Shown here in pieces: positions 7,773 to 15,575 of a stretch of DNA of 35,605 nucleotides. Position 1 is the first letter of the stretch. Each line of letters begins with the position of its first letter. The notes beneath the pieces are model-generated. The model searched no databases. It saw only the letters and a program-made list of their open reading frames with translations, and was not told the DNA's origin. The position numbers and the translations under genes are program-made. This stretch comes from Bodo saltans (lineage: Eukaryota; Euglenozoa; Kinetoplastea; Eubodonida; Bodonidae), in the NCBI GenBank assembly GCA_001460835.1, contig CYKH01001907.1, positions 1-35,605 on the forward strand. The letters are read 5' to 3'.

Positions 7773-8660
7773 ATGTCTCGAACGATGCCCGCTGAGCTGC
7801 GTTCTGCACTGCTCCGCGAAGTTCTTCCCTTTCACCGCGGGTACAACGTCTACCACTCAAAGAGTGCTTGTGTTGCAGCATTGTCGGCGCTGCAACGCGC
7901 AAACTTACCTTGGTGGACCCCTGGCTGTTCACGGTTTGTATCCCGTGTCGCAAACGTGGCAGTAGTTCACGGTGGCGATGGTGGCGGGGCCGGAGGGTTG
8001 TCACCTTCATCTCCTCCAGCTGCCCACCCCATTGTAGTGGTGGAGGGGTTGGATGGGGTTGGAAAGACGACAATGACGACTGCATTGACTCAGAAGTTAG
8101 GTGGCGTGCTGGTGCGCACCCCAGACCCAGAATTGGAGCCCCTGCGTGCACTGTTCAGGTCGTTGGATGAGCCGTTGGCTCGAGCGTTCTACTGTGGGGC
8201 GAATTATCTTGCAGCCGCGCAAGTGACGGAGGCGGTGCTGACCACTCCGGTTGTCCTAGATAGATGGTGGTGTTCCACGTGCGCCATGACCCTTGCAGGG
8301 AAGCCCGGATGCACCGTGCTAGGCCTCCCACCTGCTACCGACCCCATTTATCAATGGCCCAGCGACCTGCCCGCGTTTGACGTTGGTGTCCTGTTGCAGG
8401 TGGACGAAGCCATCCGCCGCCTCCGCATGAAGAGACGGAACGATGAAAATGAGGAGGAAGCGCTGCTAGCCGCCAAGGTGGAAATGAGAGACACGGCAAT
8501 GGAAGCGTACCGCAGATTTGGGTTGCTGACAACAGTTGATATCCCCAATTACATGGTCGCTGTGAACCACACATTAGACTTGGTGGCACAGAAGGGGTTC
8601 TCTGTAAGGCCGAACGCAAAGTTTATCGCCGAGGAGCTCGCAAAGGTCTTGCCTTACTGA
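7773..8660 (+). CDS. UMP-CMP kinase 2-like nucleoside monophosphate kinase (thymidylate kinase superfamily)
   Basis: The 295-residue protein has an N-terminal extension of about 85 residues and then a thymidylate-kinase-like P-loop domain. Walker A is GLDGVGKTT (92-100), preceded by the family's VVE. The DRWWCSTCA segment (from D163) corresponds to DRYWHSTAxYA of CMPK2, and LPPATDPIYQWPSDLP matches the PPAxxPxYQWPxDL block typical of CMPK2, so I prefer it over plain dTMP kinase. It would phosphorylate UMP/CMP or their deoxy forms with ATP. The animal enzyme is mitochondrial. The N-terminus here is moderately basic but not a clear presequence. A charged NDENEEEA segment sits in the lid region. 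ATG 7773 is the first after the acceptor. Confidence 0.82.
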   Translation: MSRTMPAELRSALLREVLPFHRGYNVYHSKSACVAALSALQRANLPWWTPGCSRFVSRVANVAVVHGGDGGGAGGLSPSSPPAAHPIVVVEGLDGVGKTTMTTALTQKLGGVLVRTPDPELEPLRALFRSLDEPLARAFYCGANYLAAAQVTEAVLTTPVVLDRWWCSTCAMTLAGKPGCTVLGLPPATDPIYQWPSDLPAFDVGVLLQVDEAIRRLRMKRRNDENEEEALLAAKVEMRDTAMEAYRRFGLLTTVDIPNYMVAVNHTLDLVAQKGFSVRPNAKFIAEELAKVLPY

Positions 8661-8917
8661 GGGAGGGGAAGCGCCGGTTGCGTGATGTTTGTTGCTCCCT
8701 CCGTTTCGATGCACCATTCATGTCCATGTTGAGTTGGTCTTTCTGTGAATGTCTCGCACAGCTTTTTTTTGCGTGCTGATTAGTCACAAACAAAAGTCTC
8801 CTTTTTACGCGTGTACCTTTTTTTAACGTTTATCTAAAGCCACTCGCTTCATTTTTACTGTCTTCGATGAAATAATAATAAAAAAGAACCTTTGCAAGGA
8901 AAAACAGAAATCGAGCA
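8661..8917. promoter_or_regulatory. Intergenic region with pyrimidine tracts upstream of the one-TM gene
   Basis: Short T-rich tracts occur near 8764-8770, 8801-8824 and 8851-8866, before ATG 8918. One of them presumably directs trans-splicing. I cannot say which AG is used. Confidence 0.4.
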
Positions 8918-9709
8918 ATGGGCCGCAAGTCTACATCGTCTCTCCCCATCGCCCCAACCAAGTCGCAGGAGCCCCCTGCATCGTCACTGCCTGGCAGTTT
9001 GACCCCATTGCTAGTGATATGCGCTGCTGCCGCGGTTGGCTGGAAGTTGTACAAGACGTGCGTTGTTCGAGTTGCACCAGACGTGTTGACGGTTGTGTAT
9101 GACACCCGACGCCGATCTATTCTCACATCGTCGGCAGTCCCGTCGGATGGCGTGCCTGCCAGCACACCCAAAGGACACAAGTCGTTTTCTGCAAACCCGT
9201 TATTTTGGTGCCTGCGCTACGCATGCCGCCCACGATCCTCGTCGTTCCTCATCGCACCGCCGTCCCTTGGCATGTATCAAGTGTTCCGTATTCCGAGGAG
9301 TGCCCTTAGTGCGGCGCAAGGGATTCGTGTGAAGTGCTCCGTGGAGGATGTGATTGTGCGGGATGGAACTGTCAAGATGATCCTCACGGCGTGCGGTTAC
9401 GTCGATGCGCGGGAGCTCGACCGGTATCTTGCGGTGGTAGGCCCAAGCCCGCCGATGGAGGCCATGGCTCGTTGCGTCTCCGATGTCCTCCAAGACTCCT
9501 TCAACGTGACACTGGAGAGGAATGTGGGCCTTCAAGTGACCGCAGGGTTGCTCCTGGACACGAGTAAGTGGGCAGCGGGAGGTGCGTTGATGGAGGCGTT
9601 CTACAGCAAACTGCGGGCACGCATGGTGACTGATTGTTGTGTAGTGCTGAGGGATGTGGTGGTGGAGGCAGTGGAGCTGGTCAGCTCTGCCTCAGCGATG
9701 CTCTCCTAG
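8918..9709 (+). CDS. Single-pass membrane protein of unknown function
   Basis: The 263-residue product starts with a Ser/Pro-rich tail, then one hydrophobic helix (about 29-44) followed by basic residues. The rest is a mixed alpha/beta domain. I do not recognise a family. The arrangement of a short N-terminal anchor, beta-rich middle (MYQVFRIPRSAL, VKCSVEDVIVRDGTVKMIL) and a helix with LDRYLAVVG and VSDVLQDSF faintly recalls SPFH/band-7 proteins such as prohibitins, but no diagnostic motif is visible and I would not transfer the name. The ATG is well placed after AT-rich leader sequence. It is expressed-looking because its frame stays open through GC-rich, codon-biased sequence. Confidence 0.7.
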   Translation: MGRKSTSSLPIAPTKSQEPPASSLPGSLTPLLVICAAAAVGWKLYKTCVVRVAPDVLTVVYDTRRRSILTSSAVPSDGVPASTPKGHKSFSANPLFWCLRYACRPRSSSFLIAPPSLGMYQVFRIPRSALSAAQGIRVKCSVEDVIVRDGTVKMILTACGYVDARELDRYLAVVGPSPPMEAMARCVSDVLQDSFNVTLERNVGLQVTAGLLLDTSKWAAGGALMEAFYSKLRARMVTDCCVVLRDVVVEAVELVSSASAMLS

Positions 9710-10047
9710 GCCATATGCAAATCGCAGAAAGCAAAAAAAGAAAAGAGGATGTGCTAGTGCCTGTGCGTGCGTCTCCAAGCGAACAACGCATCGCACATTC
9801 TTTTATGTCCTGGTGCTGCCTGTTGATGCCAGTTTTGATGTGTCGTCTTTTGTTGCTATCAAAACATTTCTTTACTTTGTGAGAGAAACTTTGCAGTGTG
9901 TTGCGTTGTGCGGTTGTTCATGTCAACCACCATGCGCACCCTCGACATCATTTTTTAAAACGTGTTTCCAGTGGTTGGAGTGCTTCCATTTGTGCGATTC
10001 TTCTTGTTCGTTGCCCGGTAGAAATTGCAAATAAATAAAACAAACAG
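9710..10047. other. Intergenic region with no supported gene
   Basis: Two adjoining pyrimidine-rich stretches (about 9975-10020 and 10048-10062) precede the next gene. Nothing else is recognisable. Confidence 0.5.
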
Positions 10048-10065
10048 TTTGTCGTTGTTCCACAG
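10048..10065 (+). promoter_or_regulatory. Pyrimidine tract and CACAG immediately before the BSD gene start
   Basis: The AG at 10064-10065 lies only two bases before ATG 10068. If used, the mRNA would have almost no 5' UTR apart from the spliced leader. The AG at 10020-10021 after a longer pyrimidine stretch is the more ordinary alternative. Confidence 0.4.
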
Positions 10066-10067
10066 TG

Positions 10068-12347
10068 ATGTCCGAGGCTCGCGAAACGTCGGCCTCGCCT
10101 CAAGCGCCTCAACAAGTGCAACAGACGTCGCCGCAAGCCGCCGCCAAAACTCCAAACGGGAAGAGTACCGCAGCAGCATCGTCGCCTCAACAACAAAGCT
10201 CCCCCCTACCCCCGGCAGAAGTGGCCCTCATCAGCAACCCTATTCCCTCCTTCAGCGTCTTTCAGTGGGTGCCAAGAGGTGTTCGCAACCTTAACCGACG
10301 CAACAAACTAAGCTCCCTCCCTTTCTGGTTCCCTAACGACACAATGCGTCTTCACCAGTTCCGGCTCGTGCTTCTTCGGGGCGTCGTGAAGGAGGATCGG
10401 GAGGAGGATGATGCGGTGGCTGTGTTCCTTGAGTACATCCCACCACCCCCAACCCCCTCCACCACCTCATCGACGACGCACCCTAAAGGCTGCCGAGTGA
10501 CAATGAGGTTGCTCAATCGTGCGTTTATGGACGAGGGAAGCCGTGCAGGGGATGTGATTGCGGAATCCACAGCAACTTTAGATGAAGTGGAGCGTCAAGT
10601 AGCGTTCCGTGAATTTATGCTGCCGAAACATTTAGCAGACGTGCAGTTTGTAGGAGATGACGGCGCCACAGTGATTTTAGAGGTGTCCGTCATGACTGGT
10701 GTCAATGTTGTCGCGGAGTCGGTTGCGAAGTCCGCAGGGTCGTTGTGGAGCACGTTTTCGAGCATTTCATCATCGGTAACAACTTTCGTCAAGGACGCAG
10801 TGCAGTCCACCCGCCTCGATCAGCGCGAGGAGTTTGACGACCAATCAAGCAATGGGGGAAGTGGATTAGATGCGCTCAACGCCGCGAAGCAATCTGCAAC
10901 TTCATTTTTCAGTTCTCTTTTAGACTCAACTGTAGGAGGTAGTAGTGCTGGTGGTGCTGCGGCGTCATCCTCATCATCAGGCGCCCCTCCTCAGCGGGAA
11001 CTACCGTGGGATACAGTGCCTGAGCGGTGGCATGGTAGAGAGGAGCAGTGGAGAAACCTCCTTTCTGTCCAATTAGTAGAGGACGAGAACACGTTCCTAG
11101 TCGGTGTCAGTCGAGGCATTCAACCAGACGAACAATTACTCCTCACACAATACGGGCTGAACCACCGCGCCATCACCGCGGCTGCGTCACTATTCGACTA
11201 CGACCGTGATGTTCATCAAGGACTGCTATCGCTTGCCGCCTTGAGAGCCCAGCGGTATCGCCTTGTGCCTCAAAAAATCAACGATGAAATGTTTTGGGCT
11301 ACGTTTATGTGGAAAATCGCGTCCCTGTCCACTTGTGGAACGCACGATCAAGCTCAGTTGCTGCTCAGCATCATCAGCGCTCCACTTGTCGTTCCACCTC
11401 ACCGACCAGCAGGAGACGCTGGGAGTGGGAGTGGCGCCGATGGAGGAGATGCGGCCTCCACACTGACAGCGACCGCTGGTGCCTTCTCGTCGTGGGTGCA
11501 GACAGCAGCGAGGGGCATCACGTCGACTGTGCGATCCACCGGCGGCATTATGAAAGGCCACACCCCGCCAACAGATGAGGAAGTGACGATAGCTGTCAAA
11601 GAGGCCATCGAGTCGTCCGCCGCACTTGAAGATTACCTTGACGATGGTGATGACGACACCACACATCATGGTGAGGACAGCGGAGAAGATGAAGAAGGCG
11701 GTGGTGGTGGTGGTGGTGTGTTGATGATCTCTGCTGTCAAACACTGCGATAGCCAATTAGAGAATTTGCGTAAGCTGAAGCAACGCCAAGTGCCAGAGTC
11801 GTTGGAGGCTTCCGTCGATGCGGCTGTGAGTGCCTTGGAAAGTGTGTTGAGGCGCCGCGATGAGCAAAAAGCCAACAAGAGCGTCGCAGCGCCTGCACTT
11901 CATGCACAGCCTCATGCGCCTCTTCATGCGCAGCCTGATGAACCTCTTCTGGTTGACGCATTGGAAACTGAGCATGCGGCGCAAGGCGAGCCCACAGCGG
12001 AGGTCCAGCGCGACGAAGCACCTGCCTCGGACGAAGTGACCTCACAATTTGATGCAGATGATGGTACCGTTGAAGTTAAGACAAATGATGCAGCGCAGCC
12101 ACTCCAACCCGCAGGAGAGGCGGAGGAAGAGGAGGCCACAACGGCGCCACCCGCCGCCACCAATGCCACCGATGGGTCGCCGTTGTTCGACGCGTCGTTT
12201 GAACGACTGCCCTCTATCGACGACATCGCAACACCAGCAGCACAGGTTGTTGCTGCCGGCGATTCGGCGCAACAACGCAAAGGTCCAACCAGCTCGGGAA
12301 AGAAACTTGAGTTTGCGCCGATGCCATGGGAGGAGGATGACGACTGA
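10068..12347 (+). CDS. BSD-domain protein
   Basis: The 759-residue protein contains a BSD domain at about 365-425, seen from the helical spacing and the hallmark Phe-Trp pair (F409-W410 in DEMFWATFMWKI). The preceding PWDTVPERWHGREEQWR and the DENTFLV region resemble the stretch that precedes BSD in plant and protist members. BSD domains occur in TFIIH p62, synapse-associated and DOS2-like proteins, and many members have unknown roles. Around it the N-terminus is Gln/Ser/Pro-rich, with a beta-rich region at about 85-220 that could be a C2-like fold (weak), and Ser-rich linkers. The C-terminal third is acidic and low complexity, with Gly, Asp/Glu and Ala runs, a short LHAQPxxP repeat, and a final PMPWEEDDD. 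Cellular role is not deducible from sequence. Overlapping antisense frames are shadows. Confidence 0.78.
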   Translation: MSEARETSASPQAPQQVQQTSPQAAAKTPNGKSTAAASSPQQQSSPLPPAEVALISNPIPSFSVFQWVPRGVRNLNRRNKLSSLPFWFPNDTMRLHQFRLVLLRGVVKEDREEDDAVAVFLEYIPPPPTPSTTSSTTHPKGCRVTMRLLNRAFMDEGSRAGDVIAESTATLDEVERQVAFREFMLPKHLADVQFVGDDGATVILEVSVMTGVNVVAESVAKSAGSLWSTFSSISSSVTTFVKDAVQSTRLDQREEFDDQSSNGGSGLDALNAAKQSATSFFSSLLDSTVGGSSAGGAAASSSSSGAPPQRELPWDTVPERWHGREEQWRNLLSVQLVEDENTFLVGVSRGIQPDEQLLLTQYGLNHRAITAAASLFDYDRDVHQGLLSLAALRAQRYRLVPQKINDEMFWATFMWKIASLSTCGTHDQAQLLLSIISAPLVVPPHRPAGDAGSGSGADGGDAASTLTATAGAFSSWVQTAARGITSTVRSTGGIMKGHTPPTDEEVTIAVKEAIESSAALEDYLDDGDDDTTHHGEDSGEDEEGGGGGGGVLMISAVKHCDSQLENLRKLKQRQVPESLEASVDAAVSALESVLRRRDEQKANKSVAAPALHAQPHAPLHAQPDEPLLVDALETEHAAQGEPTAEVQRDEAPASDEVTSQFDADDGTVEVKTNDAAQPLQPAGEAEEEEATTAPPAATNATDGSPLFDASFERLPSIDDIATPAAQVVAAGDSAQQRKGPTSSGKKLEFAPMPWEEDDD
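11896..11946 (+). repeat. Short LHAQPxxP coding repeat in the BSD protein
   Basis: Two adjacent imperfect copies encode ALHAQPHAP and LHAQPDEP. This is a small slippage-type repeat within the low-complexity tail. Confidence 0.6.
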
Positions 12348-12439
12348 GAGGACTTTCCGCCCTTTTTTTTTTGTGTCCAGCTTGCGATGCGCTCCCAAAA
12401 ATATTTTCTGCCTCTGTGAATTTCGTCGCGTTGTTTCTC

Positions 12440-12484
12440 ATCCGTTCTGTATCCATCCTATTTTTTGGTTTTCCTTTCAACAAG
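12440..12484 (+). promoter_or_regulatory. Long pyrimidine-rich tract and AG before the ATPase-nuclease gene
   Basis: A T/C-rich stretch ends with AG at 12483-12484, 19 bases before ATG 12504. Another strong T-tract with AG at 12379-12380 lies upstream, but it would place an out-of-frame ATG (12386) first, so the nearer site is preferred. Confidence 0.5.
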
Positions 12485-12503
12485 GTAACTTGGACGCTTT
12501 ACT

Positions 12504-15287
12504 ATGCTTAGGCGTTTTGTTTCGGCTCCATGGACCGCAGCAGCTCAGACTCGTTTGTTTCGTGTTGCGGATGTGCAGCTCGAGCGACTTCTCCGCACCC
12601 AGAGTGCCCGCATCCCATCGTATGCCTTCTCTGTCAATGATTTAATCCAGCAGTACAGACTTGACTATCCACTTCTCGCTGAGGATCAAACGCTGGCGGC
12701 GTGGGCGACGAACGAAGCCTCTAAGAAGAAACATCTAATGCCTGGCTTTGCTAAGTTTGATAGTGATCCTCACGTGAAAGACGCAACAAAAACGGTCAAA
12801 TTGTTTGCGCGCAACTCTAAGGCTCTGGATGTCCTCGATTCGCTCGGAATCACAAATCTTGAGGAGTTTGGCAGAAGCACTCGTGCAGAGCGCAGGAAGG
12901 TGGGTAAACGTGCTCTGAATTTTCTCAAAGCGAGTCTGCGAGAAGCAAAAGAAAAAGTTAACCATGTCCGTGAACTGCGGAAGTGGCTTGACCCTCAGTT
13001 CGATGCTTTTAAAAAGCGTGTTGACGGCCTCAACAGCGGTGTTCATGAGCCGAAGCCTTACTCAGCGCACCTGAACATGATGGAGTTGACGTACCGCCAC
13101 ACGTACGCCGACGGGCAGCGCATGCTTGGAAGCGACCGCAAGAAAACACTAGAGACGCTCTTGGACCGCGCATTCCCCGAGTCGGAGAAAAAAGAGGACA
13201 ATCCCATTAGCTACCTTGTGGCTGCTCCACGCCAAGGTAAATCGCTGATGCTGGATGAGGTCGTCGCCAACGCCGCGTCGCGGGATAAAAACTATTTCGG
13301 CGTGGCCATCTCGTTCACCAGCGCAACTCCTCTCACGAAGCCAATTGACTGTGCCCGCGACGTGCGCTCTGAGTTTTGGGGACGCGTTGTGTACTCGTTG
13401 TATCGTGCAATGTTTCCAAAGGACAGCGTTCCTCATGCCTCCGGGGGACCTGTGTCCTTCGGAGCGTTCACCCGTCTGCCGTTTTTTAAGTCTATTGACA
13501 AGGACGTTGCATTCTCGTTGGCTGACAAGCTAGGGCTCGGGAGAGTGGTTATTGCGGCGGATGAGATTTCAAGAGTCATATCACAAATTGATAAATGGCG
13601 CAATAAGGAGGAAAAAGAATTGGCCATGACGTCGCTGACAGCGATGTACACGGCACGTTGGTCACTGCTGTGTTCTGGCTTCACGATGAACGACGCGATG
13701 ATGATGTGCGCGCACAGTACGATGGGTACCTACAGTGGCCGAGACACAAAATGCGAGTTCTTGTTTACGTTGACGAGTGGCACTCGTGGTGATTTTGCAC
13801 AAATGGCACGATTCCTGGAGAAGTCGTACCCCGGTGATGCGTTTACCCCAGCGCGTCGCGGCCTGTACGAGATCGTGAAAAACGTTCCTGGATACTTTGG
13901 ATTATGGATCGAAATGTCTGAAAAGTTCATCAACAAGGAGCCAGGGTATCCGACCGATGTTAGTGGAATCGAAGATCTGCACCCTCCTATGATTGGAGCT
14001 ATCGTCAACTTCCTCAGGACCAACCCGCACCTTTTCTCTGACTACTGGCGTGCGGTGGCCAACCGCAAAGGTGACGCGTTGAAGGTTGCGCATCATGGCG
14101 TTCTCGAAAATCTGGAGGCGATGGGAACTGTCCTCGCCGGGGCGTCCTTGCTCGACGATCGCCGCTACCTGAGCCCGTTGGTTTATGCGCACCCGTCGCT
14201 CAGTCGTGCACGCGAATACGATCTGATTTTCCTTGCAGTGGAGAAACTCCATGCGCAGGGGCAGTGGACAAATATGGCCAGAGGAAAGGCACTTACGATG
14301 GCCATCCAGGTCAAACTTGCCCTTACGGCGGCGTACGTGAACGACCCGATCGCCAGTAGAATCATGGCGAATAAGAATTTGCCGATTGTGACGTCGAGGA
14401 CTTTGATCGAGCGTTTGTGCGGAGAACGCCACGTGATTGTTCCGGGTGCGCACACTTTCGACGAGGATCTTGCAGCAGAATTTCCAGACTACGGGATTGA
14501 TTTTCCGCTTACCAGCGTGGCCAAGAGCGATGTTGAAGCGAGTGACGCAAATGCAAGCGACGCTGAGCGACGAGACGTTGGTGCGGCGGAGAAGGCAATT
14601 GTGAAAAAGGTGAGCGCATTTCCGGCTGTGTGGTCTGAAAAAAATAATCAGAATGAGAATATTCAGGCAACCAAGGAGAAGCAGGCGAAGCGCCTCGCAG
14701 AGAATATCGCAGCGCTCAACTCCGCTCACTTCTCCGTCCTCAGCCCACAGTGCATCTGCAACCCGGGATGCGACGTAGCGATGTTCTTCCGTGTCGGCAA
14801 CAAGAATGTGGCGGTTGCTGAGGACGATCGTCGTGAGAAAGTCTTGTTTCTCTTCGAGGCGAAGTACCACAGCCCAACAACGCCGATCAGCGATGAAGAC
14901 GTTTCGATGAAAGCGCTCGACTCACTGAACGGTGTTCTTCCATACGTGATCCCGTGCAACGTCCGCCGTGTCTGCTTTGTGTTCTGCAACCCGGCGCTTG
15001 GAGTAGAAGGGAAAAGCTACCTTGATGGTGATGAGGAGGTCGCTGAGCCGTCTCATAGCCAGCCCCAACGAGCTCCTTTTTTGATGCAGAAGGAACTTTC
15101 GTCCCCCAGTAACGACCCTTTCAAAACGCTCAGCGGCGTGATGGGGGAACTTGGGCGGCTCGGTTGCACCACTTCGCTTCACACTGTGTGGAGTGAGAAG
15201 GAGTGGCGTAACCTATTGGATAGCCTGTACTTTATCATCCCTGACACGGACGAGGAGGACCCCATTCCCTCCAGCAAGCCACAATGA
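12504..15287 (+). CDS. Crinkler/RHS-like P-loop ATPase with C-terminal PD-(D/E)XK nuclease signature
   Basis: The 927-residue protein has an N-terminal alpha-helical region (about 1-230), then a STAND/AAA-like NTPase. Walker A is APRQGKS (241-247) and Walker B is VVIAADE with D353-E354, about 107 residues later, followed by an Arg and a helix. Near the C-terminus, GCDVAMFF (D757) and a hydrophobic strand ending in E785-A-K787 (FLFEAKY) fit the D...ExK core of restriction-endonuclease-fold nucleases. NTPase plus REase-fold is the architecture described for the Crinkler-RHSP class of eukaryotic effectors, which includes trypanosomatid retrotransposon-hot-spot proteins. The first 20 residues are Arg/Ala/Ser-rich and free of acids, like a mitochondrial presequence, though RHS proteins are usually nuclear. 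An Ala/Asp/Ser low-complexity hinge and a Lys/Glu/Gln-rich helix separate the two halves. It could instead be a novel NTPase-nuclease conflict protein. Architecture is well supported by motifs; function is inferred. Confidence 0.72.
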   Translation: MLRRFVSAPWTAAAQTRLFRVADVQLERLLRTQSARIPSYAFSVNDLIQQYRLDYPLLAEDQTLAAWATNEASKKKHLMPGFAKFDSDPHVKDATKTVKLFARNSKALDVLDSLGITNLEEFGRSTRAERRKVGKRALNFLKASLREAKEKVNHVRELRKWLDPQFDAFKKRVDGLNSGVHEPKPYSAHLNMMELTYRHTYADGQRMLGSDRKKTLETLLDRAFPESEKKEDNPISYLVAAPRQGKSLMLDEVVANAASRDKNYFGVAISFTSATPLTKPIDCARDVRSEFWGRVVYSLYRAMFPKDSVPHASGGPVSFGAFTRLPFFKSIDKDVAFSLADKLGLGRVVIAADEISRVISQIDKWRNKEEKELAMTSLTAMYTARWSLLCSGFTMNDAMMMCAHSTMGTYSGRDTKCEFLFTLTSGTRGDFAQMARFLEKSYPGDAFTPARRGLYEIVKNVPGYFGLWIEMSEKFINKEPGYPTDVSGIEDLHPPMIGAIVNFLRTNPHLFSDYWRAVANRKGDALKVAHHGVLENLEAMGTVLAGASLLDDRRYLSPLVYAHPSLSRAREYDLIFLAVEKLHAQGQWTNMARGKALTMAIQVKLALTAAYVNDPIASRIMANKNLPIVTSRTLIERLCGERHVIVPGAHTFDEDLAAEFPDYGIDFPLTSVAKSDVEASDANASDAERRDVGAAEKAIVKKVSAFPAVWSEKNNQNENIQATKEKQAKRLAENIAALNSAHFSVLSPQCICNPGCDVAMFFRVGNKNVAVAEDDRREKVLFLFEAKYHSPTTPISDEDVSMKALDSLNGVLPYVIPCNVRRVCFVFCNPALGVEGKSYLDGDEEVAEPSHSQPQRAPFLMQKELSSPSNDPFKTLSGVMGELGRLGCTTSLHTVWSEKEWRNLLDSLYFIIPDTDEEDPIPSSKPQ

Positions 15288-15529
15288 TTCTAACCAACGA
15301 AGCTAGGAAAGCCTCTCTCGAAACATTGTGCTTTCAAGGCGCCAAGGAACGTGGAAAGTAAGGATGAACACAAAACTGGCAACGCAAAAACAAAAACAAA
15401 AACATAGAAACCATAAGCACTCGCCAAGGTGCAAGGGGATTGTTGGTATCAGAAAAAAATCTCTCGTTATTCAGCATTTGCACTTCTCTGTCTCGAACTG
15501 GCTGAAACTTAGTCATTAATACACTTCAA
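15288..15529. other. Intergenic region with no supported gene
   Basis: AT-rich sequence with an ACAAAAAC-type A/C-rich stretch near 15370-15405. No ATG-initiated gene of note lies here. Confidence 0.45.
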
Positions 15530-15550
15530 ATTGTGTTTTTCTTCCTGCAG
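15530..15550 (+). promoter_or_regulatory. Pyrimidine tract and CAG before the tetraspanin-like gene
   Basis: A T/C run ends at CTGCAG, with AG at 15549-15550, 25 bases before the first ATG at 15576. It is among the cleanest acceptors in the window. Confidence 0.55.
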
Positions 15551-15575
15551 CAACAACGTAGTACAACACAAATAA

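Noticed and set aside
12371-12390. Upstream acceptor and ATG 12386 before the ATPase-nuclease
   Set aside because: The ATG is out of frame. The closer acceptor at 12483-12484 gives the main start directly.
13902-14870. 322-residue - strand frame inside the ATPase-nuclease gene
   Set aside because: Antisense to a gene with clear Walker and nuclease motifs; no own motif.
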